The notes below the pieces were generated by a model. It saw nothing but the letters and a program-made list of their open reading frames with translations, had not been told where the DNA came from and searched no databases. Of a DNA stretch of 64,000 nt, positions 41,969-50,693 are shown in pieces. This DNA is from Levilactobacillus tongjiangensis (GTDB lineage Bacteria; Bacillota; Bacilli; Lactobacillales; Lactobacillaceae), in the NCBI RefSeq assembly GCF_003946345.1, contig NZ_RHNY01000002.1, positions 1-64,000 on the forward strand, written 5' to 3'. A program made the translations under genes and the position numbers. Position 1 is the first letter of the stretch, and every line of letters begins with the position of its first letter.

Positions 41969-42490
41969 GTGAAAAACTTATATCAAACCGTCATGGGTGA
42001 AGCCAACGGCGCTGCCTATTTACCACAAATGTTACTGCGGGAAACCCTCTTACCCGAATTGTTGGGTGACGCCCAGGGTGACATCAACTATTGGGCTGGT
42101 AAAGCCCTTGCCCGCCATTTTCCACTTGGCAACCCCAAGGATGCGGCGCTCTTCTTTGACCAAGCAGGGTTTGGTGAACTAACTCTGGTCAAACAAACCA
42201 TGCAGATGACCCGCTGGCAGCTCGCGGGAGAACCCGTTAAGCTTAGAAAACAGGTGACTGGTGAAACAGACTTTACTTTAGAGGCTGGCTTTCTGGCTGA
42301 AATGATGGCGCAACAACTTGGCGTCGCGACGGAAGCCGAACTAGTCGATAGTCCCCGCAAGCTTCAAGCAACGGCGGTCACCTTTGAGGTATACACTGAT
42401 CCAGATGACGTCATTACAGACTATGACGCCCCAGAACCCCTGAAGTTAGTTCGGCCAGCTAATTCTGAGAATGATACCCCGACCGAATAG
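41969..42490 (+). CDS. YslB family (DUF2507) protein
   Basis: This 173-residue cytoplasmic protein matches the DUF2507/YslB family: LLRETLLPELLGDAQGDINYWAGKALARHF, cut here into its parts, then LFFDQAGFGELTLVKQ and FTLEAGFLAEMMAQQLG. Related V4R-like domains bind small molecules or other proteins. The function is unknown. I choose the GTG at 41969, nine bases after AAGGAG; an ATG six codons earlier contains that Shine-Dalgarno sequence. Confidence 0.82.
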   Translation: MKNLYQTVMGEANGAAYLPQMLLRETLLPELLGDAQGDINYWAGKALARHFPLGNPKDAALFFDQAGFGELTLVKQTMQMTRWQLAGEPVKLRKQVTGETDFTLEAGFLAEMMAQQLGVATEAELVDSPRKLQATAVTFEVYTDPDDVITDYDAPEPLKLVRPANSENDTPTE

Positions 42491-42580
42491 CAGACCCACT
42501 GACCACTTCATTCACAAATTTAGAATACCTACCGACGGGTCTTTGACCAGTTTTTTTCGTCAAAATTGACAGTATGGTTC

Positions 42581-42616
42581 AAAAAAGGAGCTGAGACCAC
42601 GTCTCAACTCCTTTTT
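42581..42616. terminator. Bidirectional terminator between yslB and trxA
   Basis: AAAAAGGAGCTGAGA and TCTCAACTCCTTTTT pair with one unpaired base and have A- and T-runs at the ends. It serves both convergent genes. Confidence 0.82.
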
Positions 42617-42644
42617 GCATCAATACAAGCACCGTAATTAGGGC

Positions 42645-42959
42645 TTAAGCTTCAACGTATTGGTTTAAAATCTTCTTCAATTGATCTTTGGAGTGATAAC
42701 CCACGATGGAGTCAACCACTTGGCCATCCTTCTTAACCAGCAAGGTTGGAATACTCATAATGCCAAAAGATTGTGGCGTGTTCGGATTAGCATCAACATC
42801 CATCTTGTTAAAGGTCACGTTGTCCATATCCTCAGATAATTGTTCAACAACGGGTGATTGCATCCGACAAGGACCACACCAAGTTGCCCAAAAGTCAGTC
42901 AGGGTAACGCCAGTAGCGGTATCCTGTTCAAAGGTTTTATCAGTTGTCTCAGAAACCAT
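42645..42959 (-). CDS. trxA: Thioredoxin
   Basis: This 104-residue protein-disulfide reductase has the active-site motif WATWCGPCRM near residues 26-35, cis-Pro in SIPTLLVKKDG and the C-terminal VGYHSKDQLKKIL. Electrons would come from thioredoxin reductase, not encoded here. AGGGAGG lies before the ATG. It follows mutS2 at a distance of 240 bases and is probably separately transcribed. Confidence 0.96.
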   Translation of the reverse strand: MVSETTDKTFEQDTATGVTLTDFWATWCGPCRMQSPVVEQLSEDMDNVTFNKMDVDANPNTPQSFGIMSIPTLLVKKDGQVVDSIVGYHSKDQLKKILNQYVEA

Positions 42960-43125
42960 TGTATTGCCTCCCTCTCAAAGTTCATCATTGCTATAGCTTC
43001 CAGTCTACCAGAATATTCTGAAATCACAACTAAGTTGCTTACAATTTATTCGTGTTGATTAATCGTCATATCCTTGAAATGCACTCGCCGCTAATAGCTC
43101 TTTCAAAGTATCTAGTCGGAACGCC

Positions 43126-43159
43126 AGAAGGGTCTGGGACTTTGGTCCCAGACCCTTCT
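43126..43159. other. Perfect 15-bp hairpin without a T-run between mutS2 and trxA
   Basis: AGAAGGGTCTGGGAC, a TTTG loop and GTCCCAGACCCTTCT form a perfect stem about 40 bases beyond the mutS2 stop. Neither strand has a T-run after it. It may be a weak terminator, an RNA-stability structure or a protein-binding palindrome. Confidence 0.6.
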
Positions 43160-43198
43160 AAGCACTTGAAAACTAATTCTGAAAACCTAAATTTATCC

Positions 43199-45562
43199 TC
43201 ACTTAAACCGTACAACGGTTGAGCCGTCGCCCCCAGCATTAGCTGGTGAGAAGCCAAAACTCTTGATACGGTTATTCCGCTTCAAATAATTAGTGACCCC
43301 GGTGCGCAAGGCTCCGGTCCCCTTACCGTGAATAATTGTCACGGATGGGTAACCGGCCAGCAAGGCAGAGTCAATGTACCGATCGACCTCAGCCATGGCC
43401 TCCTCATAACGGTGACCACGCAGATCAAGGGTTGGCGACATTCCGCTAGACCCACTACGTTTGACACTTGCCCGTGGTTGCTTGGCCGACTTAGCTGGAT
43501 CCTTAGCCTTTTCCAGATCATTGTTGGCAATCTTCATCTTCAAGATTCCCAATTGCACTTCCCAATGGCCCTCATCAAGCTGCTCCATCAGCACCCCGAT
43601 TTGGCCGTATGACTTGACCAAAACACTGTCACCCTTGTGGAAGTCCAGCTTGGCCTTTTCCCGACGCAAGACTTTATTCTTCTTGAGCTTAGTGTCCTGC
43701 TGAAGGGCGTTTAAGGCCCCTTGAGCCGCAATCAACTCATCTTCCTTAACGACACTCTTACCAGCCGCTAACTGCTTCTTACGGAGGTCTGAAATGATTT
43801 GGTTGGCCCGCTTACGGGACTCATCAACCAATCGGTTAGCATCACGCTTCGCATCCGTCATCAACTGATCCTTTTGATGTTGATAAGCGTCGAATTGCTT
43901 CCGCAAGTCATCGTGTAACTCTTCGGCTTCAGTCAGTTGCGTTTGAAGATTTTCAGCATCCGCATCGACCCGCCGCTTCTGTTCCGTCAAATCAGAAATC
44001 ATGGCATTTAAGTCCTGACTATCCTGATCCGTCAGGCCGCGAGCCGCGTCGATTACCTGCGAAGGCATTCCCAAGCGTGCTGCAATGTCTAACGCGTTAC
44101 TCCGTCCAGGAATCCCAATCAACAGGTGATAGGTTGGCCGTAACGTTTCGCCGTTAAATTCCATACTGGCGTTGATGGTATCAGGCCGGTTATAACCATA
44201 CGCCTTCAGCTCTGGATAGTGGGTCGACGCCATCACGTAACTGCCCAACGTGCCGATTTCATCCAGAATAGCGATGGCCAAGGCTGCCCCTTCTTGCGGA
44301 TCGGTTCCGGCACCCAGTTCATCGACCACGATGAGACTGTGGTCGTCAGCTTGCTGAAGAATAGCGACGATATTTTCCATGTGCCCCGAGAACGTACTCA
44401 GACTCTGTTCAATAGATTGTTCATCCCCAATATCCGCAAAGATATCGTTGAACACACCGATAACACTGTTCTCATTAGCCGGAATGAAGAGACCTGATTG
44501 GCCCATTAGTTGCACTAAGGCCAGCGTCTTCAGGGTAATCGTTTTCCCACCAGTGTTGGGCCCCGTCACGATGATTGCCTTGTAGTCTTTCCCAATCGCA
44601 ATATCGTTAGCCACGACCTTCTTTTGATCAATCAATGGATGCCGGGCCTGACGCAGACTCACTTGATTTTCCACCGACAACTTAGGTTCTGTGGCCTTTA
44701 GTTGGTGCGCATACTTGGCCTTAGCGTTAATGAAGTCAAAGTGGCCTAACAACTCAGCGTTGCGTAAAATTTCTTCCTGGTAAGGGTCCAATAATGCCGT
44801 CAATTCGGCCAAAATCCGTTGTTCCTCATGTCGCTCATCAATCTGATTCTGCCGTAATCGGTTGTTTAAACCAACCACTGCTTGCGGTTCAATAAACAAC
44901 GTTTGGCCACTGGCACTTTGGTCATGGACGATGCCCCCGAACCGTTGCTTATATTCAGAACGCACGGGAATAACGTACCGGTCATCCCGAATCGTCACAA
45001 TGGTTTCACTCAAATACTTGGCGTCTTTGCCGCGCGTGTACTGATCCATCGTTCGCCGAATCTCAGCTTCCGTCGACGTAATGTGCTGACGAATCTGCCG
45101 CAGGGCTGGTGACGCTTCATCGGTAACGTGACCATCATCTTCCAGGGACGTCCGCAACCGACGCGTCACATCTGGCAGCGTCACTAACTCTTTGACAACG
45201 CGATTGAGCCGACGTAAATCAACCTCTTTTTCAGCTAGGTCGTGGAAAAATTTCACCACGGACCCCGTCGTCCAAAGAACCCGACTGATTTGCGCCAATT
45301 CTAGCCCGTTTAACGCCGCTTCCATCTCTAAACGATGGAGGTGGGGTCGAATATCATCGAGTTTAGGCAACGGAATGCCACTCTCTAAACGGTAAATATC
45401 CGCACCATCACGTGTTTCGTCTAACCAAATCTGTAGCTCTTTAGCATCGGCAGTTGGCGCTAGCTGGGCCAATTCATGCTGACCCGCTGCGGAGACTAAG
45501 TAGCCCCGTAACGCTTGCTTGATGCGATCGTATTCCATAATTTTTAATGTTTTTTGATTCAT
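43199..45562 (-). CDS. mutS2: Endonuclease MutS2
   Basis: This 787-residue MutS-family ATPase suppresses homologous recombination or rescues stalled ribosomes in relatives. Walker A is GPNTGGKTITLK near residues 333-344, Walker B is LIVVDELGAGTDPQEGAAL near 405, a coiled coil spans about 515-630, and the C-terminal Smr nuclease domain at about 710-787 has LDLRGHRYEEAM and IIHGKGTGALR. It lacks the mismatch-recognition domain of MutS. GAGAGGAG precedes the ATG. It is downstream of zapA-cvpA, as in Bacillus. Confidence 0.96.
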   Translation of the reverse strand: MNQKTLKIMEYDRIKQALRGYLVSAAGQHELAQLAPTADAKELQIWLDETRDGADIYRLESGIPLPKLDDIRPHLHRLEMEAALNGLELAQISRVLWTTGSVVKFFHDLAEKEVDLRRLNRVVKELVTLPDVTRRLRTSLEDDGHVTDEASPALRQIRQHITSTEAEIRRTMDQYTRGKDAKYLSETIVTIRDDRYVIPVRSEYKQRFGGIVHDQSASGQTLFIEPQAVVGLNNRLRQNQIDERHEEQRILAELTALLDPYQEEILRNAELLGHFDFINAKAKYAHQLKATEPKLSVENQVSLRQARHPLIDQKKVVANDIAIGKDYKAIIVTGPNTGGKTITLKTLALVQLMGQSGLFIPANENSVIGVFNDIFADIGDEQSIEQSLSTFSGHMENIVAILQQADDHSLIVVDELGAGTDPQEGAALAIAILDEIGTLGSYVMASTHYPELKAYGYNRPDTINASMEFNGETLRPTYHLLIGIPGRSNALDIAARLGMPSQVIDAARGLTDQDSQDLNAMISDLTEQKRRVDADAENLQTQLTEAEELHDDLRKQFDAYQHQKDQLMTDAKRDANRLVDESRKRANQIISDLRKKQLAAGKSVVKEDELIAAQGALNALQQDTKLKKNKVLRREKAKLDFHKGDSVLVKSYGQIGVLMEQLDEGHWEVQLGILKMKIANNDLEKAKDPAKSAKQPRASVKRSGSSGMSPTLDLRGHRYEEAMAEVDRYIDSALLAGYPSVTIIHGKGTGALRTGVTNYLKRNNRIKSFGFSPANAGGDGSTVVRFK

Positions 45563-45588
45563 CGGGCTCTCCTCTCTACCGATTGTTG

Positions 45589-46125
45589 TTAAGCCGCCTG
45601 CTCAGTTAACCACCAGCTATACACCTGTTTTGATAAAACTGGCGTTTGTTTCACGATAAACTGGGCCACTGGCGAGGCTTGATAACTTTTTTGTAATCCC
45701 GTACTTGGTAACAGGATAATTAAATTTAGAATTAAAAAAATCACGATGTAGCGGATGACCAAATTAATGAGACCGCCTGCTAACGAGTTTACTTGATGAA
45801 TGACTGGCAGCCACGTCACCTTGTTTAACGTGTAGGCAATGCGATGTGTGATAAAGAAACCCACCGTTAGAATAGCAGAAAAGGCAATCCCATTTAGGAA
45901 AAAGGAACTACTCTGGCTGGCCGTCACCGCACTCACTGAACTATTGAGCGAAAGGTTACCCACAAACTGGCCAATCCCTGCTGCCAATGGTTTAGCACCA
46001 AATCGGGCTGCTAGCCACACGATAATGTAGCCAATGGTGTTCAGTATCTGGAGCACTAATCCCCGCCGGTAGCCCCGGCGAAAACCAAAATAGAGAACTG
46101 CCAAAATTATTAAACTGAGTACCAA
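45589..46125 (-). CDS. cvpA: CvpA family membrane protein
   Basis: This 178-residue protein has four to five hydrophobic segments typical of CvpA/YshB (LSLIILAVLYFGFRRGYRRG at the N-terminus, then spans near 65-90, 100-125 and 130-150). CvpA was named for colicin V production and affects envelope integrity; the mechanism is unclear. The start is a TTG at 46125, just after the zapA stop with GGGGGA upstream. Longer starts overlap zapA and would add a basic N-terminus atypical for the family. Confidence 0.85.
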   Translation of the reverse strand: MVLSLIILAVLYFGFRRGYRRGLVLQILNTIGYIIVWLAARFGAKPLAAGIGQFVGNLSLNSSVSAVTASQSSSFFLNGIAFSAILTVGFFITHRIAYTLNKVTWLPVIHQVNSLAGGLINLVIRYIVIFLILNLIILLPSTGLQKSYQASPVAQFIVKQTPVLSKQVYSWWLTEQAA

Positions 46126-46126
46126 A

Positions 46127-46390
46127 CTAGTCCCCCGTTTCCGCGTTATCCTTTTTGGGAGCTGATTGATCACTGGCCGCCGCCATTTTCAACTGATCGG
46201 AAATGGCATTAAACGCCATCAAAATCGCAGCGTCTTCCTTACTGATTTTAGGTGATAACTCTTTTAGTTGTTTGTATTGATCATTGAGTAATTCCGTTAC
46301 TGCTCGCATATGCTCGTCCGTTGCTTGGCCCACAATCGTGTAACTCTTGCCCGCAATGACGGCTTTGAAACGGTGTGTTTCTTCGGTCAT
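46127..46390 (-). CDS. zapA: Cell division protein ZapA
   Basis: This 87-residue protein bundles FtsZ filaments at the division site. It shows FKAVIAGKSYTIVGQATDEHMRAV and a C-terminal coiled coil (LLNDQYKQLKELSP; AAILMAFNAISDQLK). AGGGGG precedes the ATG. It leads a zapA-cvpA-mutS2 transcript. Confidence 0.92.
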   Translation of the reverse strand: MTEETHRFKAVIAGKSYTIVGQATDEHMRAVTELLNDQYKQLKELSPKISKEDAAILMAFNAISDQLKMAAASDQSAPKKDNAETGD

Positions 46391-46489
46391 TTTAAATTCC
46401 CCCTGTTTTGCACAATGCCTTATTTTACCATTAATGGGGGGCCGGACGCACGTTTTGACGTCTTAATATTCCGTAAACTCATGCCAAAC

Positions 46490-46516
46490 AAAAAAGGACG
46501 GAATACTCCGTCCTTT
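46490..46516 (-). terminator. Intrinsic terminator of the ireB-ruvX-DUF1292 unit
   Basis: AAAGGACGGA, a four-base loop and TCCGTCCTTT form a perfect 10-bp stem, followed on the minus strand by TTTTGTTTGG. Confidence 0.88.
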
Positions 46517-46528
46517 CCTCGTCACTGA

Positions 46529-46840
46529 CTAGTCTTTCTTGCCAGCGTTAGGATCAATCGTTCCGTCAGCCAAGAAGGTGTTCAGAACTGATTCAACCAT
46601 GTCCCATTCTTCATCGGACTCGATTAATTGCAAGTCACCACCGGATGGGTTAGCTGGGTCATCATCGGCTGGTAAAGCGTAGGCTTGGATGTCAACTTCC
46701 TCGTCTTCGCTCTTGCCGGATGGGTAAATCAAAATGTATGACTTACCAAAATCATCAGATTCAAAGGTAAATAAGACATCGTATAATTCTTCATTACCGT
46801 TTTCATCAACTAATGTGATTTGTTCTTGGTCTTCGTTCAT
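46529..46840 (-). CDS. DUF1292 domain-containing protein (YrzB-like)
   Basis: This 103-residue acidic cytoplasmic protein matches DUF1292: ITLVDENGNEELYDVLFTFE, SYILIYP, VDIQAYALP and SDEEWDMVESVLNTF. The family is uncharacterised but is a constant partner of ruvX and ireB in Firmicutes. The ATG at 46840 is preferred, with GTGAGG upstream; that GTG itself is four codons earlier in frame. It is the last gene of the cluster. Confidence 0.88.
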   Translation of the reverse strand: MNEDQEQITLVDENGNEELYDVLFTFESDDFGKSYILIYPSGKSEDEEVDIQAYALPADDDPANPSGGDLQLIESDEEWDMVESVLNTFLADGTIDPNAGKKD

Positions 46841-46848
46841 GGGAAACC

Positions 46849-47286
46849 TCACTTTTCTCGGGTTAATTTTCCTCGCCGATCTAAATAGTTCTGCAAGATC
46901 AACCCGGCTGCTAATTTATCAATAACTTTTTTACGTTTGCGGCGAGACGTATCCGCCTGTTCAACTAACATACGCTCCGCCTCAACCGTTGTCAACCGCT
47001 CGTCCTCAAAATCAACGGGCATATGGAAACGTTCGGTCAACATCTCACCGTACCGCTTGGAAGCAGCGGCCCGGGGACCTAGCGAATTGTTCATGTTCTT
47101 GGGAAGGCCCACCACAAAGCCTTGAACTTCGTGAGCTTTGACCAACTCGGCCACACGGTCGATCCCAAAAATTTCTTCCTCTTCGTTGATCCGGATGATT
47201 TCAACACCCTGTGCTGTCCAACCTAACGCATCACTGATGGCAATCCCCACGGTACGGGAACCAACATCTAATCCCATTAACTTCAT
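46849..47286 (-). CDS. ruvX: Holliday junction resolvase RuvX (YqgF)
   Basis: This 145-residue RNase H-fold protein is of the YqgF family, implicated in pre-16S rRNA processing and Holliday-junction resolution. It has [15 protein letters not shown] near the N-terminus (catalytic Asp), [17 protein letters not shown], and [16 protein letters not shown] with D/E ligands. The ATG overlaps the ireB stop as ATGA. It lies between ireB and DUF1292, the standard order. Confidence 0.93.
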   Translation of the reverse strand: MKLMGLDVGSRTVGIAISDALGWTAQGVEIIRINEEEEIFGIDRVAELVKAHEVQGFVVGLPKNMNNSLGPRAAASKRYGEMLTERFHMPVDFEDERLTTVEAERMLVEQADTSRRKRKKVIDKLAAGLILQNYLDRRGKLTREK

Positions 47287-47555
47287 TTAGGCTTCACCGG
47301 TCCATTCTGATTCAAGTAAACCCGCACCAGTTCCTCGATGATCTCATCGCGTTCGTGCTTACGAATCAAGTTCCGCGCATCATTGATACGTGGAATATAT
47401 GCAGGATCGCCCGATAGTAGGTAGCCGACAATCTGATTAATTGGGTTATAACCCTTTTCCTCTAGTGCTTGATAGACCGTTACCAGCGTATCGTGGACAT
47501 CCTTTGGCTGGTTAGCCCCAAAGTCAAAATACATCGTTTTGTCTAATGAACTCAC
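47283..47555 (-). CDS. ireB: IreB family regulatory phosphoprotein
   Basis: This 90-residue protein is related to IreB of Enterococcus, a substrate of the Ser/Thr kinase IreK that modulates cephalosporin tolerance. The conserved sequence runs [59 protein letters not shown]. The kinase target threonines lie near the N-terminus. The start is a GTG at 47555, six bases after GGGGGTG. It is downstream of alaS, as in other Firmicutes. Confidence 0.93.
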   Translation of the reverse strand: MSSLDKTMYFDFGANQPKDVHDTLVTVYQALEEKGYNPINQIVGYLLSGDPAYIPRINDARNLIRKHERDEIIEELVRVYLNQNGPVKPK

Positions 47556-47748
47556 TATAAACACCCCCGCACTTCTCACTTAGCCTCAATTTTACTCGAT
47601 TGCCGACAAAACTACAATGAACGATTCTCAATGTAACCTATTCGTAATACTGCCGGTGGCAAGAGCCCGGGAGAAACTTTCCCAGGCTCCGCTGTTTAAC
47701 AATCTTATTCAGCAAGCCGTCATCAAATGACCACCGCTTGCCTTAATT

Positions 47749-50391
47749 CTAGTCTTGTTCACTCAGCCAATCAACCGCGGCTGTCATCGCATCTGGCAAC
47801 CCAGCAGGATTCTTCCCACCGGCTTGTGCTAAGTTAGGACGACCACCGCCGCCACCATTGATCTTAGGCGCAATGGCTTTGATCAGGTCACCGGCTTTGA
47901 CCTGCTTTTGCTTGTCCGCAGACACCGCAACAATCAGGTTAGCCTTCCCGTTTACCTCGGCTCCCAATACTAACACATCGGACAAGGATTGGTCACGCCA
48001 AGTGTCTGCTAAAGCCCGCAACTGGTCCATCTTGGATACTTGCACGGTCCCACTGATCAGTTGGTAATTCCCAGCGGTCGTAATCTTATCGAACACGGCA
48101 CTAGCCTCTTGACTAGCCAGCTTGCCTTCTAAGGCTGCTTGTTGCTGTTCTAAGCTCTTTACTTGTGCTTGTAAGGCACTAACCTTCTGAGTCACTTCAG
48201 TAACCTGAGTAACCTTCAGAGCGCTCCCTACGGCATGTAAAATGTCATCATGGTCGTGCAAATACTTGTAGGCAGCGGCTGAGGTCACGGCTTCAATCCG
48301 CCGAACCCCGGCACCGACCCCGGATTCTGAGGTAATCTTGAACAGTCCAATTTCATTGGTGTTCTTAACGTGGTTCCCACCACAGAATTCGGTCACGAAG
48401 TCACCAGCACTGACGACCCGAACGGTCTTCCCGTACTTTTCACTGAACAGTGCAATGGCGCCCATCTTCTTAGCGGATTCGATGTCGGTCACAACCGTCT
48501 TAACGGGCATTTCAGCAAAGATCTTCTCGTTAACGATGGCTTCAGCCTTGGCTAAATCAGCGGGATCAACGGCACCAAAGTGGGTAAAGTCAAACCGCAA
48601 GTAGTCGCCTTCAACTAATGACCCAGCTTGTTGCGTATGTTCGCCGAACACTTCGCGTAAAGCCTTGTCCAACAAATGGGTTGCCGTATGGTTCTTTTCA
48701 ACTTTGCTATGGAACTTCCGGTCAACCTTCAGCTCATAGCTCGTACCCTTCTCCATCGGCGCAACGAGTGTCAACGTGTGGAGGTTTTGACCATTAGGTG
48801 CGTGTTGGACGTCAGCTACGTGGGCAACGACAGTCCCATCACCAGTCAAGATGTCTCCTTTATCAGCAACTTGGCCACCCATTTCTGCATAGAACGGTGT
48901 GGTATCAAACATTGCTTCTACAGTCGCACCAGCTGGAGCTTCGTCAGCCAATTGGTCATCAACCACTAACTCAGTTAACGTACTGGTCGTCTCTAGTTCC
49001 GTGTAACCGACGTATTCGCTAGGCGTCTTGACGTTGATCAACAGGTCGTGTTGCAGGCCCATCGCCGTTTGCTTACCCCGCGCGTTACGAGCCCGGTCCT
49101 TTTGCTTTTGCATTTCAGCCTTAAAACCAGCTTGGTCGACCGTGATGCCCTGGTCATCCGCGTATTCCTCAGTCAATTCAACGGGGAAACCATAGGTATC
49201 ATACAGTTTGAAAGCATCGGCACCGTCAATTTGCGTACCACCTTGTTCTTTCAAATCAGCAATCACGCTATTCAGCAGGTTCAACCCATCGTTTAACGTT
49301 TCGCCAAACCGGTCTTCTTCAGAGCGAACGATCTTAGCGATATAGTCCGCTTGCTTCAAGACATCTGGGTAGTAGGACTGCATGATTTCACCAACCACTG
49401 GGACGAGTTGGTCCAAGAAGGCCCCGTTAATGCCCAGCTTCTGGCCGTTAACGATTGCCCGCCGAATCAGCCGCCGGATAACGTAGCCCCGACCTTCATT
49501 GCTAGGCAAGGCGCCATCACCAATGGCAAACGTAATGGCCCGTGCATGGTCAGCAATCACCTTGAAGGCCACGTCGTCTTCGTGGTTGTCACCATATTTC
49601 TTACCAGCACTTAATTCAGCCGTTTTATGAATAATTGGCAGGAACAAGTCGGTTTCAAAGTTCGTCCGAGCATTTTGGAAAATGGAAACGACCCGTTCTA
49701 AGCCCATCCCCGTATCAATGTTTTTACGAGGTAATGGTTTGTAACTACCATCTGGCTCGTGGTTGAACTGGGAGAACACGATGTTCCAAACTTCCAAGTA
49801 GCGTTCATTTTCGCCACCAGGGTAGTTCTCTGGGTCGTCGGCAGCCAAATTATTGAAGGCTTCACCACGGTCATAGAAGACCTCAGAGTCAGGACCCGAA
49901 GGACCTTCACCAATATCCCAGAAGTTATCTTCAACGGCAATGATGTGGTCAGGGGCAACGCCCACAGCTTCCCAAGCATCCTTGGCGTCCGTATCCTTAG
50001 GGTAAACCGTCATGTACAGTTTATCAGCGTCCCAGCCAAACCAATCCGGTGACGTCAATAATTCCCAAGCAAATCCAATGGCTTCCTTCTTGAAGTAGTC
50101 ACCCACAGAAAAGTTCCCGAGCATTTCGAACAGCGTGTGGTGACGCGCCGTCTTCCCAACGTTTTCAATATCGTTCGTCCGGATACTCTTTTGAGAACTC
50201 GTCATACGGGGATTCTCTGGCACAACTTGGCCGGAGAAGTACTTCTTCATCGTGGCAACCCCGGAGTTGATCCACAATAATGAGGGATCATCTTGGGGAA
50301 CCAGTGAAGAACTTGGTTCCACTGCGTGCCCCTTCGACTTAAAGAAGTCGAGGTACATCTGGCGAATTTCGCTACTTGATAACTCTTTCAT
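47749..50391 (-). CDS. alaS: Alanyl-tRNA synthetase
   Basis: This 880-residue class II synthetase charges tRNA-Ala. The aminoacylation domain begins SSEIRQMYLDFFKSKGH, and motif 2 is near TSSQKSIRTNDIENVG. The editing domain has HTATHLLDKALR and FCGGNHV zinc ligands. The C-terminal oligomerisation domain includes a coiled coil (VSALQAQVKSLEQQQAALEG) and ends in a Gly-rich INGGGGGRPNLAQAGG. GGAGG lies before the ATG. Expression is controlled by the T-box leader at 50392-50625. Confidence 0.97.
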   Translation of the reverse strand: MKELSSSEIRQMYLDFFKSKGHAVEPSSSLVPQDDPSLLWINSGVATMKKYFSGQVVPENPRMTSSQKSIRTNDIENVGKTARHHTLFEMLGNFSVGDYFKKEAIGFAWELLTSPDWFGWDADKLYMTVYPKDTDAKDAWEAVGVAPDHIIAVEDNFWDIGEGPSGPDSEVFYDRGEAFNNLAADDPENYPGGENERYLEVWNIVFSQFNHEPDGSYKPLPRKNIDTGMGLERVVSIFQNARTNFETDLFLPIIHKTAELSAGKKYGDNHEDDVAFKVIADHARAITFAIGDGALPSNEGRGYVIRRLIRRAIVNGQKLGINGAFLDQLVPVVGEIMQSYYPDVLKQADYIAKIVRSEEDRFGETLNDGLNLLNSVIADLKEQGGTQIDGADAFKLYDTYGFPVELTEEYADDQGITVDQAGFKAEMQKQKDRARNARGKQTAMGLQHDLLINVKTPSEYVGYTELETTSTLTELVVDDQLADEAPAGATVEAMFDTTPFYAEMGGQVADKGDILTGDGTVVAHVADVQHAPNGQNLHTLTLVAPMEKGTSYELKVDRKFHSKVEKNHTATHLLDKALREVFGEHTQQAGSLVEGDYLRFDFTHFGAVDPADLAKAEAIVNEKIFAEMPVKTVVTDIESAKKMGAIALFSEKYGKTVRVVSAGDFVTEFCGGNHVKNTNEIGLFKITSESGVGAGVRRIEAVTSAAAYKYLHDHDDILHAVGSALKVTQVTEVTQKVSALQAQVKSLEQQQAALEGKLASQEASAVFDKITTAGNYQLISGTVQVSKMDQLRALADTWRDQSLSDVLVLGAEVNGKANLIVAVSADKQKQVKAGDLIKAIAPKINGGGGGRPNLAQAGGKNPAGLPDAMTAAVDWLSEQD

Positions 50392-50625
50392 CTCTTAAAA
50401 ACCTCCAAAAAATGTCAAAAACACCGTTGCCCGTAAAGACGCCGAAGCGCGGTACCACTTTACTTGCAACGATGTTTTAATCGTTTACCTCTTGAACTCA
50501 TAACGCTGAGTCGCGATGTTACTGAGGGAGCGCCACCCCGTCACCGACTCGTTTTTCACAGCAACCAAAACGTTTCTTAAAATCCGTAACCGGGGGTATG
50601 TCCTCGAGATATATTTAATTGTCCA
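50392..50625 (-). ncRNA. T-box riboswitch leader of alaS
   Basis: The minus-strand leader contains the T-box core AAAGTGGTACCGCG (rc of 50448-50461). It is followed by CGCGC-TTCG-GCGTC and a distal CGGTGTTTTTG, which can form the terminator that competes with the antiterminator. Upstream is a long stem-I region with GGACATACC and a specifier area containing GCT (Ala) in TTGCTGTG. T-boxes sense uncharged tRNA and raise synthetase expression when the amino acid is short. The exact specifier codon is inferred. Confidence 0.85.
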
Positions 50626-50631
50626 TTCAAA

Positions 50632-50660
50632 ATTATAGGTGGCCGAGCTGACCTTGTCAA
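50632..50660 (-). promoter_or_regulatory. Promoter of alaS
   Basis: On the minus strand a perfect -35 TTGACA (50660-50655), 17-bp spacer and perfect -10 TATAAT (50637-50632) stand just beyond the helicase stop codon. It starts the T-box leader. Confidence 0.9.
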
Positions 50661-50693
50661 TTCTGAAGCGCCAGCTCACTGACGAATCTCAGA

